A stretch of 64,000 nt of DNA from an uncultured Clostridia bacterium (GTDB lineage Bacteria; Bacillota; Clostridia; Christensenellales; UBA1242): positions 62,001-126,000 of the forward strand of contig CANSRZ010000001.1 in the NCBI GenBank assembly GCA_947649575.1. The letters run 5' to 3'. A program made the translations under genes and the position numbers. A model generated the notes under the pieces. That model was not told the origin of the DNA and ran no database searches. It saw only the letters and a list, made by a program, of their open reading frames with translations. Below, in pieces: positions 18,340 to 27,249 of this stretch (the first letter of the stretch is position 1; every line of letters begins with the position of its first letter).

Positions 18340-19539
18340 GTGAAAAAACACGACAAACTCAGTTCCCAAAATAACGAAACTGTGAACGTAAACAATCCTG
18401 TTTCTGATGCTGAAATTGACGACGAAACAGCTTTTGATAAACCTATGTCAAGCAACGCTTTACAAGACAAAATTGCTGACGACTTGGCACAAACCCAAGA
18501 TAATTTAATTGATTCTAATTCAGAGCAATCTGATAAAAATATAGACAAAAAACTTAATAAAAAAGCTAAGAAATCCAAAGATAAAAACAAGCAGGCAAAG
18601 CCAAAACAACCTTGGTATAAACAACTTATTCCTTTGTCAATCGTTATGGTCGTTGGGATTATTAGCGGGGCAATCTTGGGAACATGGTATTACAGAAGCT
18701 CTCAAATAAATGTTGATTACAGCGGGTATAAAGAAGAGGAGTTGCGTGATGACACCATGGCTATTTTGCAGGAGATGATTGGCAAGACAAATCCGTCTCA
18801 GCAAGAACTTGATAATTGGGTGAATTTAGCAAAGCAAAAGGGTTTTGCTCCTGATGACCTGCCAGCAAGCAAAAACATTCTTTTGGCAGAGTACAATGCT
18901 TCAAAAGCAAAGTCATTCCAAGCTCTTGGCAGTGGCAAAGTTGCAACAATCACAACTCAAACTATTTATAGCAATAAGAGTTTTGATGGCAATGCCTATT
19001 CATTTGAAAGCATAAGTAAAGGGACTTTGACAATTGCTGACTGCTATTACATGAAAAATACGCCAAATCCAACAGTTTCAGTTATAAAAGGGACAAAAAT
19101 TCAGCCAACCAGCGCTGTTTGGAATGGAGCAAAAACTGATTATACTCGTGATGAGTTCAAAAAATTGGCAGGCTCATTGCCAAGCAGTTTAAATCCGTAC
19201 ATTATCTCAACAAAGACAGTTTTGAACAATAACGTGTCTTATGAGGTTAGCACAAGCGAAGAGGGCAAAAAACTTTATACTTTTACAATCCAGCTTGATC
19301 CTATTGCCAGCGTGATCAACTATGTTAAACAGGTCAAAATGACCAGCGGACTTAGTGGCTATCCTGCTTTTGACGACATTACAATAACTTACACTATTGA
19401 CGAGGACTGGAACCTTGTCACAACAGATATACTTGAACATTATGTTGTTTTCTATATAGCAAAAGCCCCTTGTACGGGCACTTTGAAAACAGATTATAAG
19501 TTCAATATAGACGTTAAATTGCCAGAAATCTTGGCATAA
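18340..19539 (+). CDS. Single-pass membrane protein: long Lys/Asp-rich cytoplasmic tail, one TM, extracytoplasmic domain
   Basis: GTG 18340 behind SD aaaggtggg; KLNKKAKKSKDKNKQAKPKQPWYKQLIPLSIVMVVGIISGAILGTWYY. Confidence 0.8.
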   Translation: MKKHDKLSSQNNETVNVNNPVSDAEIDDETAFDKPMSSNALQDKIADDLAQTQDNLIDSNSEQSDKNIDKKLNKKAKKSKDKNKQAKPKQPWYKQLIPLSIVMVVGIISGAILGTWYYRSSQINVDYSGYKEEELRDDTMAILQEMIGKTNPSQQELDNWVNLAKQKGFAPDDLPASKNILLAEYNASKAKSFQALGSGKVATITTQTIYSNKSFDGNAYSFESISKGTLTIADCYYMKNTPNPTVSVIKGTKIQPTSAVWNGAKTDYTRDEFKKLAGSLPSSLNPYIISTKTVLNNNVSYEVSTSEEGKKLYTFTIQLDPIASVINYVKQVKMTSGLSGYPAFDDITITYTIDEDWNLVTTDILEHYVVFYIAKAPCTGTLKTDYKFNIDVKLPEILA

Positions 19540-19582
19540 AACATAAAATCTACAGCTTTCATATGCTGTTATTGAGGGAAAG

Positions 19583-22500
19583 ATGAAAAAACTTTTAAAG
19601 TATACAATGTATCTATTTGTTTATTTAATATTTACATTTGGGACTGCCCTAGGGGTTGTCCTACTTTCTCCACCGCCTGTTATCGATGAGGAAGTTGATA
19701 ATGGTGGCGAAGATATGGACTTTTCTCCATTTTTAAGCTCCCTCATTGCAAAACTGACTTCTGAAAAAGCTATTTCAGCAAATTTAGAAATTGATATTGA
19801 TAATGGCTATGACAGTTATACAATCAAGGTTGACGCTTTACTAGATATGGCAAATGGCTTTTCTGACATTAAAGTTGACGGCAAAATTATGGCTTATGTT
19901 AATGATGATGTTGTCAATGTTGATATAAAATATTGTGACAGCACTTTATTCTTCTCATTATTTAACGGCAATTATAAAATTTACACAAAGAACCTTATGG
20001 GTTCACTAACTCAGATTCTCGGAATTTTAAACATTCAAATGCCTGGGCTTGATACAGACGCTTTTGATCTTAGCTCTTTGTTGTTTATGCTTAACAACTT
20101 GACCGAAGAAAAAGGCGAGGAGCAAATCACTGCGACCATGACTTTGCCAATTATAGGCGATTTAACATTGATTTGCGACCTTAATTATTCTTTGAAACAA
20201 GTGACTATTCCTACAACAAACATTGACGAAAGCACAACAATAACTTTCAGCGGAGATATTGACTATCCAGGTGAGGCAAATATAGACGCGGTTGACGCTG
20301 ACAAATATATTGATGCGACAAGTTTGTTTGATGCGCTCAGTGGCACGCTTAACTATCTCAATCGTGACTTTATCGGGCTTGATCTTGATATCAAATATAA
20401 TGATCTTAGCTTTAAAGGAGAACTTTCTGCAAATCTTAAAGAGCTTTCGTCAGTTTTAAGCATGAATATTTTTGATAAAGAACTTAGACTTGTTGGGCTT
20501 GACAATATCGCTTATCTTGAATATGGCAATCTTAACTTCTCTTTCAATTTGGAGGAGAGCAATCTTGTGACTGATATTGTAAAACAACAGTTTGGCATTG
20601 ATATTCCACTCGACATGATTACTTCAATTTTGACTGCTCTTAAAAATGGCAATTTGTTTGAAGTGCTTGGCGGATTTAACATCAAAACAGACCTTTCAAC
20701 TATCGATTTAAGCATTCTTGAAAATGTTATTCATGAGGGTGATAGTTATTCAATCGTGCTTAAAGATATTGGCACAATTGGGCTTGTTATTGTTGAAAAT
20801 GACTTGACTCAAATTTCTTTCACTGGCTTTGACGTTGAGGCTGTTATCAATACAATAACACCTAAACCTATATCTTTGAGCCATGAAAAAGACTGTTATA
20901 TTAATCTTGTAACAGCATTGCCAGCAATTAATAATCTTGTTTCAACCTTGAAATATAAAAATATTATGGCTGACATCAATATGGCTGTTGGCGAAGTTAA
21001 CATTGACGGAACTCTTCAAATTTTGAGAGATAACAATACTTTTGCTGGAATTTTGAACCTTAATGTATTTGGTCAAGATGTTAACATCACATATTTTAGA
21101 GAGAACATTTATATTCAAGTTTCTGATGCCAAAATCATTGGAAGCATCAATGATTTAGACGCTATCAAAGCTTTTGCAAAAACATACTTTGCTTTTGATT
21201 TTGATGAATTTTTCTCATTAACAAAAATTATTGACACATTCAAAGAGGTGACAGACCCTGCAAACTATGACGCTTTAATAAGCAGCATGACGCAAGAGGG
21301 TGATAAACTTATCCTTTCACTTGTTAAGGATATCCAAGTTGAAATCAAATCAAATGAGGTCTTGAATTCTGTTGTTGTTAAGGCAAACAATTTGGAAGTT
21401 ATTGTTAACTTTGAACTTTCTAACGACAATGTAATCTTCCCTGAAATGAACGACCAAGAATTTGTTGAAGTTCATGATGTGCTTGGCGTTGCTGGCAATA
21501 TTATAGACTTTACAAAGGCAAATTGTTTTGAACTTGACGGAGCTGTCAATGTTAAACTTTTAGGCTTTGACCAACTTTTCACTTTGCATTCTTTGAAAGT
21601 GGATATTCAAGATTTGAACAACTTAACTGCTTATGCTGAACTGGAATTTAACGGTGTTATCGCAAAACTTTTCTTTGCAAATAATGTGATTTATCTTGAA
21701 GCACAAGGCTTAAAAACTTCTCTTGCTCTTGACAATATTGACGAGCTTACAACTTGGCTTAGCGAAAGATTTAATGTTACGCTTGACACTTCTAATATTA
21801 ATTTTGACTTTAACATTTTTGAACTTATCAATAATGCCAAAGTTGGCTTTATTCGTGAAGAGGGCAAACTTGGCGGACTTACTTTAACGGTTAACGATAT
21901 TCAAATTGACGTATATTTTGATGACCAGATTGCAATCAGTAATTTGGAAGTTAAATATCAAGATATCAAACTTTCTTTAGCTTGTGTGTCAAATCAAAAT
22001 GTACAAATGCCTGTTCCTGATACTTCTGATTATGTTACATTCAGTGAAATAACTAATTTTGTTGATGTTGTTTATGACTATGTAAGCAATAAGCAATTTA
22101 ATTTTGTGGCTAACGGCACAATCACTGAAAACGGTCAAGAAAAAATGGGGCTTAGCGTTAACGCTGAAATCGATATGCAAAACAAACTTCAATTGTTTGC
22201 AAATGTTGCAATGACAGGGGATACAAATCTTGCCTTGACTGCAAATATTTTTGAGGATTATGTTTATATTGATTACAATAATCTTGCTTTGAAGATTAAC
22301 TCACATGATATTCAAGAACTTTTGGTTATTGCTTGCAATATGCTTGGAATTGACCCATCAATTTTGCCATTCCTTAAAGATGTTGCAAACGGAATGGATG
22401 TAGATTTTGGCAATATCAGCAATATTTTCCCAAATCTTGACATGTCAAATCCTCTTGCAATGATTGCATTAATCAAAAACTTGAAATTGACTGAAAACAG

Positions 22501-24799
22501 TTTTGAAATTACCGTTGACACTTCAAAATTGATGAACAATGGCAAAAATGTGACTTTATCACTCAACCTTGAGAACAATAAACTTTCAACCTTGACAATC
22601 ACAAATTTTGCTGTTTCAGATACTCAAATTTTGAACTTTACTCTTGATTTTGCAGATTTTGCAGGAGTTACAGCGCCTGACCAAGATAAGAATTATATTG
22701 ACATTTCAAATTCAAATGAACTTATAAAGGCTATTATCAACACTGCCGAACTTAACTATTTTGAAATTAATGGCAACCTGAAAATTAACGGCAATCTGAT
22801 TGGCATTGACATTAATTGGAATGTTCCACTTAATGTTAAGGTTAAACTTGACGAAAACAGAAATCCTGAAATCATGATGGTTATTGGCACAATCCCAACC
22901 TTGATTGGCGTTAATAATGACGTGCCTTATCAAAGCGGGGATACTGAAAGTGGCTCTGACAGAATGCTTTACGTTTATTACAAAGACGGCAAGGTTTACT
23001 TTTATAGAACTGAATATGTAAGTAGATTTTTGGCTAGCAAGCGCAAATATGAAAAGAAACTTATGACAACTGCTGACGCTGTGTTTGAGGATATTTTATA
23101 TTACGTGCAATATTGCTTTGGCTTTACTGACAGTATTATGGACGCAATCAGGCAGTCAGTGGAACTTTCTAAAGGTCATAAGCCAAATCTTGGCAATATT
23201 TTGAACTATTTTAAAGCAACAGACCTTGTTCATTACGAACTTTCTGTGAATATGCACGAGCTTACAAATGACCCAAAAATGGGCGACATGACTATCGGTT
23301 TGGGTGTTATCAACAATGAGGAAACTGGCAATAAAAACTATATTGGAAATGCAACTTTCAATATGTATATGCCTCTTGCTGATGCGTTTAAACTGACCCT
23401 TTCAAGCAATGATTTAACTCTTGTTAACATTGGCAAAGAACTTGACTTCAGTGCTTTATATGGCTATGTGAACAACTATGAATACAACGAGGGTGCTGAA
23501 TGGGAGGCTAGCAACGGCGAATGGAAAAAAGCAAATGAAATTCTTTACACTCTTCACTTTAACGAAAACGGTGGAGAGTTTAGAGAAAACATCACTCAGG
23601 CTTCTGGAACTGACCTGATTTTGCCTAGCTTTGAGCCAATGATTATTGATGACGGCGTTACTCGCACGGTCAGAACTTTTAAAGGTTGGTATACATCAGA
23701 AAACTTTGCAGACGGCACATTGTTTACAGCAGATAAAATGCCTCGCGGAGACAAAGAGCTTTATGCTAAATGGGAAGAGGAAACAAAGCATTATTATAAT
23801 CTTGCATTTGTGACAAACTGCCAACAAATTTTTGATAACATCTATAAACTTGAGGGCGAAGAGATTGTTGTTCCTGCACTTACTGTAAAGCAAGAAACAG
23901 ATGGACGCTTGACAACAACTTACGCTTTTGACGGTTGGTTTGAAAATGAAGATTTAACAATCCCATTTTTTGACAACGGTATTATGCCAAGTCAAAACAA
24001 AACTCTGTTTGCAAAATGGAGCGTTGTTAGCGTTGAAGAAACTTATCAATTTAAGCTTTATGATGGTGACGAATTGTTGCATTCATTCTATATCAAAGAT
24101 GGCAATTTGATTGAACTTTCTGGCATACAAAAGGTTAACGATACAACACTTTTCTATATTGATAAAGAGTTCAGCAATCAATATACTGGTGACTTTATAA
24201 TGCCTGAACATGATTTTGAACTTTATGTAAGAAATTATTATACTTTCTCAATCTATTCAGCTTATGGCAATGTTGTTTCATTAGATTATAAAGTTTTGCA
24301 AGGTGATAGTGTTGAAATATATTCTCAAAACAGCTATTATCTTGATGATGGCAGACAAATTCAACGTGATTACTTTGACTTTAACGGCTATAAAGTGAAC
24401 GGCGAGCTTGCAGACTTAGGAACAACTTTTGTAATGCCAAATGCTGACATTCAAATTGAGGCCGACTGGTCAGTTTACACAAAACTTTATTATGAAGTTA
24501 AGTTTGCAACTGCTGATTACAGAGCAAGTGGCATGTGGGCAGGCTCATATTCTTGGGAAAGTCCGTCATTTACTCCAGCAACAGAAAAGCTTTTGGAAGG
24601 CACAATTATCAACTTAAATCAAGACAAATATATGCCTACAAGATATGGTAAAAACACTTGGGCTGCAAAAAAAGAGCTTTGGAAAGCAACTTCTTGGGGA
24701 ACAAGCGCTTGGAAAGATGGAACTGATGGTGGAAGCGGCTTTACTTCATTTACAGTTACTGCAAACACAACTTTATATGCATGCTGGGCAAAAGCATAA
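19583..24799 (+). CDS. Giant (1738 aa) membrane-anchored surface protein: about six ~195-aa tandem units plus C-terminal InlB/Listeria-Bacteroides-type repeats
   Basis: N-terminal TM MKKLLKYTMYLFVYLIFTFGTALGVVLLSPPP; recurring unit starts (DKYIDATSLFDAL, KDCYINLVTALPAI, QEFVEVHDVLGVA, SDYVTFSEITNFV, KNYIDISNSNELI); C-terminal LHFNENGGEF...FKGWYTSENF...ELYAKWEE and YAFDGWFENEDL...TLFAKWSV. Confidence 0.85.
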   Translation: MKKLLKYTMYLFVYLIFTFGTALGVVLLSPPPVIDEEVDNGGEDMDFSPFLSSLIAKLTSEKAISANLEIDIDNGYDSYTIKVDALLDMANGFSDIKVDGKIMAYVNDDVVNVDIKYCDSTLFFSLFNGNYKIYTKNLMGSLTQILGILNIQMPGLDTDAFDLSSLLFMLNNLTEEKGEEQITATMTLPIIGDLTLICDLNYSLKQVTIPTTNIDESTTITFSGDIDYPGEANIDAVDADKYIDATSLFDALSGTLNYLNRDFIGLDLDIKYNDLSFKGELSANLKELSSVLSMNIFDKELRLVGLDNIAYLEYGNLNFSFNLEESNLVTDIVKQQFGIDIPLDMITSILTALKNGNLFEVLGGFNIKTDLSTIDLSILENVIHEGDSYSIVLKDIGTIGLVIVENDLTQISFTGFDVEAVINTITPKPISLSHEKDCYINLVTALPAINNLVSTLKYKNIMADINMAVGEVNIDGTLQILRDNNTFAGILNLNVFGQDVNITYFRENIYIQVSDAKIIGSINDLDAIKAFAKTYFAFDFDEFFSLTKIIDTFKEVTDPANYDALISSMTQEGDKLILSLVKDIQVEIKSNEVLNSVVVKANNLEVIVNFELSNDNVIFPEMNDQEFVEVHDVLGVAGNIIDFTKANCFELDGAVNVKLLGFDQLFTLHSLKVDIQDLNNLTAYAELEFNGVIAKLFFANNVIYLEAQGLKTSLALDNIDELTTWLSERFNVTLDTSNINFDFNIFELINNAKVGFIREEGKLGGLTLTVNDIQIDVYFDDQIAISNLEVKYQDIKLSLACVSNQNVQMPVPDTSDYVTFSEITNFVDVVYDYVSNKQFNFVANGTITENGQEKMGLSVNAEIDMQNKLQLFANVAMTGDTNLALTANIFEDYVYIDYNNLALKINSHDIQELLVIACNMLGIDPSILPFLKDVANGMDVDFGNISNIFPNLDMSNPLAMIALIKNLKLTENSFEITVDTSKLMNNGKNVTLSLNLENNKLSTLTITNFAVSDTQILNFTLDFADFAGVTAPDQDKNYIDISNSNELIKAIINTAELNYFEINGNLKINGNLIGIDINWNVPLNVKVKLDENRNPEIMMVIGTIPTLIGVNNDVPYQSGDTESGSDRMLYVYYKDGKVYFYRTEYVSRFLASKRKYEKKLMTTADAVFEDILYYVQYCFGFTDSIMDAIRQSVELSKGHKPNLGNILNYFKATDLVHYELSVNMHELTNDPKMGDMTIGLGVINNEETGNKNYIGNATFNMYMPLADAFKLTLSSNDLTLVNIGKELDFSALYGYVNNYEYNEGAEWEASNGEWKKANEILYTLHFNENGGEFRENITQASGTDLILPSFEPMIIDDGVTRTVRTFKGWYTSENFADGTLFTADKMPRGDKELYAKWEEETKHYYNLAFVTNCQQIFDNIYKLEGEEIVVPALTVKQETDGRLTTTYAFDGWFENEDLTIPFFDNGIMPSQNKTLFAKWSVVSVEETYQFKLYDGDELLHSFYIKDGNLIELSGIQKVNDTTLFYIDKEFSNQYTGDFIMPEHDFELYVRNYYTFSIYSAYGNVVSLDYKVLQGDSVEIYSQNSYYLDDGRQIQRDYFDFNGYKVNGELADLGTTFVMPNADIQIEADWSVYTKLYYEVKFATADYRASGMWAGSYSWESPSFTPATEKLLEGTIINLNQDKYMPTRYGKNTWAAKKELWKATSWGTSAWKDGTDGGSGFTSFTVTANTTLYACWAKA

Positions 24800-24805
24800 C
24801 TTGAA

Positions 24806-24840
24806 AAAAGAACACTTTTTGCGTGTTCTTTTTTATTTTT
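24806..24840 (+). terminator. Rho-independent terminator
   Basis: aaagaacactttttgcgtgttcttttttattttt. Confidence 0.85.
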
Positions 24841-24915
24841 GGGCTATTTTATATAAACTTTTTATATTTGTTGTAAAAAAGAACCAACTTTTTATAAATT
24901 TAATGCAAATAATCC

Positions 24916-24944
24916 TTGATTTTTGGCAAAAAAAGTGTTATAAT
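24916..24944 (+). promoter_or_regulatory. Promoter of rimP-nusA-infB operon
   Basis: TTGATT, 17 nt, GTGT-TATAAT. Confidence 0.75.
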
Positions 24945-24960
24945 AATCTTGACTAGAATG

Positions 24961-25002
24961 TTGGGGAGCGGGCAGAAATGCCTCGCTCCCTGCTTCGTGT
25001 AA
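24961..25002 (+). ncRNA. rimP leader hairpin
   Basis: gggagcg-ggca-gaaa-tgcctcgctccc stem-loop in the 5' UTR of rimP, similar in position to known rimP-leader elements. Confidence 0.55.
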
Positions 25003-25029
25003 AAGGGAAATTTATTCAGGAGGCTTAAA

Positions 25030-25491
25030 TTGGCAGGAAAAGTTAAAAGTATTTGCGAAGAAAAAGTCAATCCTATCATTGAGCAAATGGGTTATGAGGT
25101 TATTGAAATTGACTATTCAAAACACGTTGATGGCATGAATCTTATATTCTATATTGACAATGACAAAGGCATCACAATTGACGATTGCGAAAAAGTTACG
25201 CGCGCAATTGACCCAGTCTTGGAAGAGCTTGACCCAACGGATAACAAACCGTATATTCTTAGTGTAAGCAGTCCAGGAATTGACAGGCCACTTAAAACTG
25301 AGCGTGATTTTAAGCGCAACGAGAGCAAAGAAATTGAAATCACTTTATTTTCAAAACTTAATGGCAAAAAATTATTTAAGGGCGTTTTGAAAGCTTGGAG
25401 TGAAAGTCAAATTACAATCTTTGACGGAAAAGAGGATGTTACACTTGAACGCAAACTTATTGCTAATATTGCACCAGTGATTAAATTTTAA
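25030..25491 (+). CDS. rimP: Ribosome maturation factor RimP
   Basis: MGYEVIEIDYSK...DDCEKVTRAIDPVLEE...LSVSSPGIDRPL; TTG start with SD aggagg. Confidence 0.96.
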   Translation: MAGKVKSICEEKVNPIIEQMGYEVIEIDYSKHVDGMNLIFYIDNDKGITIDDCEKVTRAIDPVLEELDPTDNKPYILSVSSPGIDRPLKTERDFKRNESKEIEITLFSKLNGKKLFKGVLKAWSESQITIFDGKEDVTLERKLIANIAPVIKF

Positions 25492-25508
25492 ATTAAGGAG
25501 AAATAGAA

Positions 25509-26675
25509 ATGATTAATAAAGATTTTTTCCAAGCTTTAAACGACTTGGAAACTGAAAAGAAAATTGATAAGGAAACCTTTATCACAACTTTGGAAACTGC
25601 TCTTACTTCAGCCTATAAAAAGATGTATGGCGAAGCTAAAAGCGCAATGGTTAAGCTTAATCCAGAGAAAAACACAATCAAAATTTTATCTTACAAAACT
25701 ATTGTTAACGAAGTGACTGACCCTGATAAGGAAATTTCACTGGCAGAAGCTAGACTTATCAAAAAATCTTTCAAACTTGGAGATGTTGTTACTCAAGAAG
25801 AAAGCACAAAAGAATTTGGACGTATTGCAGCTCAAACTGCAAAGCAAGTTGTTATGCAAAAACTGAAAGAACTTGAAAGACAAATCGCAGTTTCTGAACT
25901 TTCTGAAAAAGAAGACGAACTTTTAACAACTATCGTTAAAAGAATGGATAACGGCACTATATATGTTCAACTTTCTGGCTCTCACAGCACAGAGGGGGTT
26001 ATGCTTCCTACAGACCAAATCCCTGGCGAAAAATTCAATGTTGGCGACAGAATCAAAGTTTATGTAAAGAAAATCAAAGACGGCTTTAAAGGCCCTCAAA
26101 TTCAAGTAACAAGAAGCAATATTGGCTTTGTTAGAAAATTGTTTGAGCTTGAAATTCCAGAGGTTGCAAGCGGGGATATCATTATCAAAAATATTTCTCG
26201 TGACCCTGGCAACAGAACAAAAGTTGCGGTTTATACTGAAAAGCCAAACCTTGACCCAATCGGAACTTGCGTTGGCTTCCGCGGTCAAAGAATCGACACT
26301 ATTGTCAGCGAAATGAACGGCGAGAAAATTGATCTTATTGAGTATAGCGAAGATCCACTTGAATATATTGCTCGCGCTCTTCAACCAGCAAAAGTTCTTA
26401 GCGTTGAAACTAACGAAAGCTTGAATGCTTCTCGCGTTATCGTTCCTGATGACAAACTTTCACTCGCTATTGGCAAAAATGGTCAAAACGTTCGTCTTGC
26501 AGCAAGACTTACTGGCTGGAAAATTGAAGTTAAACCTGAAAGTTCTGTTCAGGCAACTGACACAAATATTTCTACTGACTATGAGCTTACTGAGCTTAGC
26601 GATGAGGAAATGCTAGAGCCTGTTGAAAACGATTTTGAAATGCTTGAACCACTTGACGATGATAATATTGAATAA
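25509..26675 (+). CDS. nusA: Transcription termination/antitermination protein NusA
   Basis: S1 and KH domains; IGTCVGFRGQRIDTIVSEMNGEKIDLIEYSEDP; LAIGKNGQNVRLAARLTGWKIEV. Confidence 0.97.
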   Translation: MINKDFFQALNDLETEKKIDKETFITTLETALTSAYKKMYGEAKSAMVKLNPEKNTIKILSYKTIVNEVTDPDKEISLAEARLIKKSFKLGDVVTQEESTKEFGRIAAQTAKQVVMQKLKELERQIAVSELSEKEDELLTTIVKRMDNGTIYVQLSGSHSTEGVMLPTDQIPGEKFNVGDRIKVYVKKIKDGFKGPQIQVTRSNIGFVRKLFELEIPEVASGDIIIKNISRDPGNRTKVAVYTEKPNLDPIGTCVGFRGQRIDTIVSEMNGEKIDLIEYSEDPLEYIARALQPAKVLSVETNESLNASRVIVPDDKLSLAIGKNGQNVRLAARLTGWKIEVKPESSVQATDTNISTDYELTELSDEEMLEPVENDFEMLEPLDDDNIE

Positions 26676-26687
26676 TCGAGGTGTTTT

Positions 26688-26948
26688 ATGGAATGCCAAA
26701 GAATGTGCATTTGTTGCAGAGAAACCAAAGACAAAAGAGATTTAATCAGAGTTGTTAAAAACAAAGAGGGTGAAATTTCTGTTGATTTTACAGGCAAGAA
26801 AAATGGTCGAGGTGCATATATTTGCACTGATAGCGACTGCTTGAAAAAGCTTAAAAAAAATAAAGTGTTGAATAAAACTTTTAAATGCAATGTTTCTGAC
26901 GAGGTGTATGACCAAATCTTAAAGGAGGTCTCGCTTGGACAGAATTAA
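26688..26948 (+). CDS. ylxR: YlxR family (DUF448) RNA-binding protein
   Basis: RMCICCRETKDKRDLIRVV...GKKNGRGAYICTDSDCL. Confidence 0.95.
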   Translation: MECQRMCICCRETKDKRDLIRVVKNKEGEISVDFTGKKNGRGAYICTDSDCLKKLKKNKVLNKTFKCNVSDEVYDQILKEVSLGQN

Positions 26949-27219
26949 AGCAAAGAACTATGTTAATATTGCAAACAAGGCTGGCTATTTGATTATCGGC
27001 AGTGATAAACTTGACGGATACAAACAAAAGCTTTATCTTGTGCTTATTGATAAAAATGCTGGCAAAAGTTCGTTAAAAATTGCAAACCGTTTTGCTGAGA
27101 ACGGCATTAAACTTGTGCAAGTTGATAATCTTGGAGAGTTATCAGGAATTGCAACTTGCAAAATTCTTGGAATAAAAAACAAAAACCTAAGTGATTTGAT
27201 TGTTGAAAATTTAACTTAA
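26935..27219 (+). CDS. ylxQ: YlxQ-like L7Ae/L30e family protein
   Basis: Position in rimP-infB operon and L7Ae-like fold sequence; TTG start. Confidence 0.85.
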   Translation: MDRIKAKNYVNIANKAGYLIIGSDKLDGYKQKLYLVLIDKNAGKSSLKIANRFAENGIKLVQVDNLGELSGIATCKILGIKNKNLSDLIVENLT

Positions 27220-27249
27220 AAATTTGTTGTCGAAATAAGGAGAAAAAAT

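Noticed and set aside
24645-24956. 103-aa ORF overlapping the giant gene end
   Set aside because: Runs through the terminator and the rimP promoter; out of frame with the real gene
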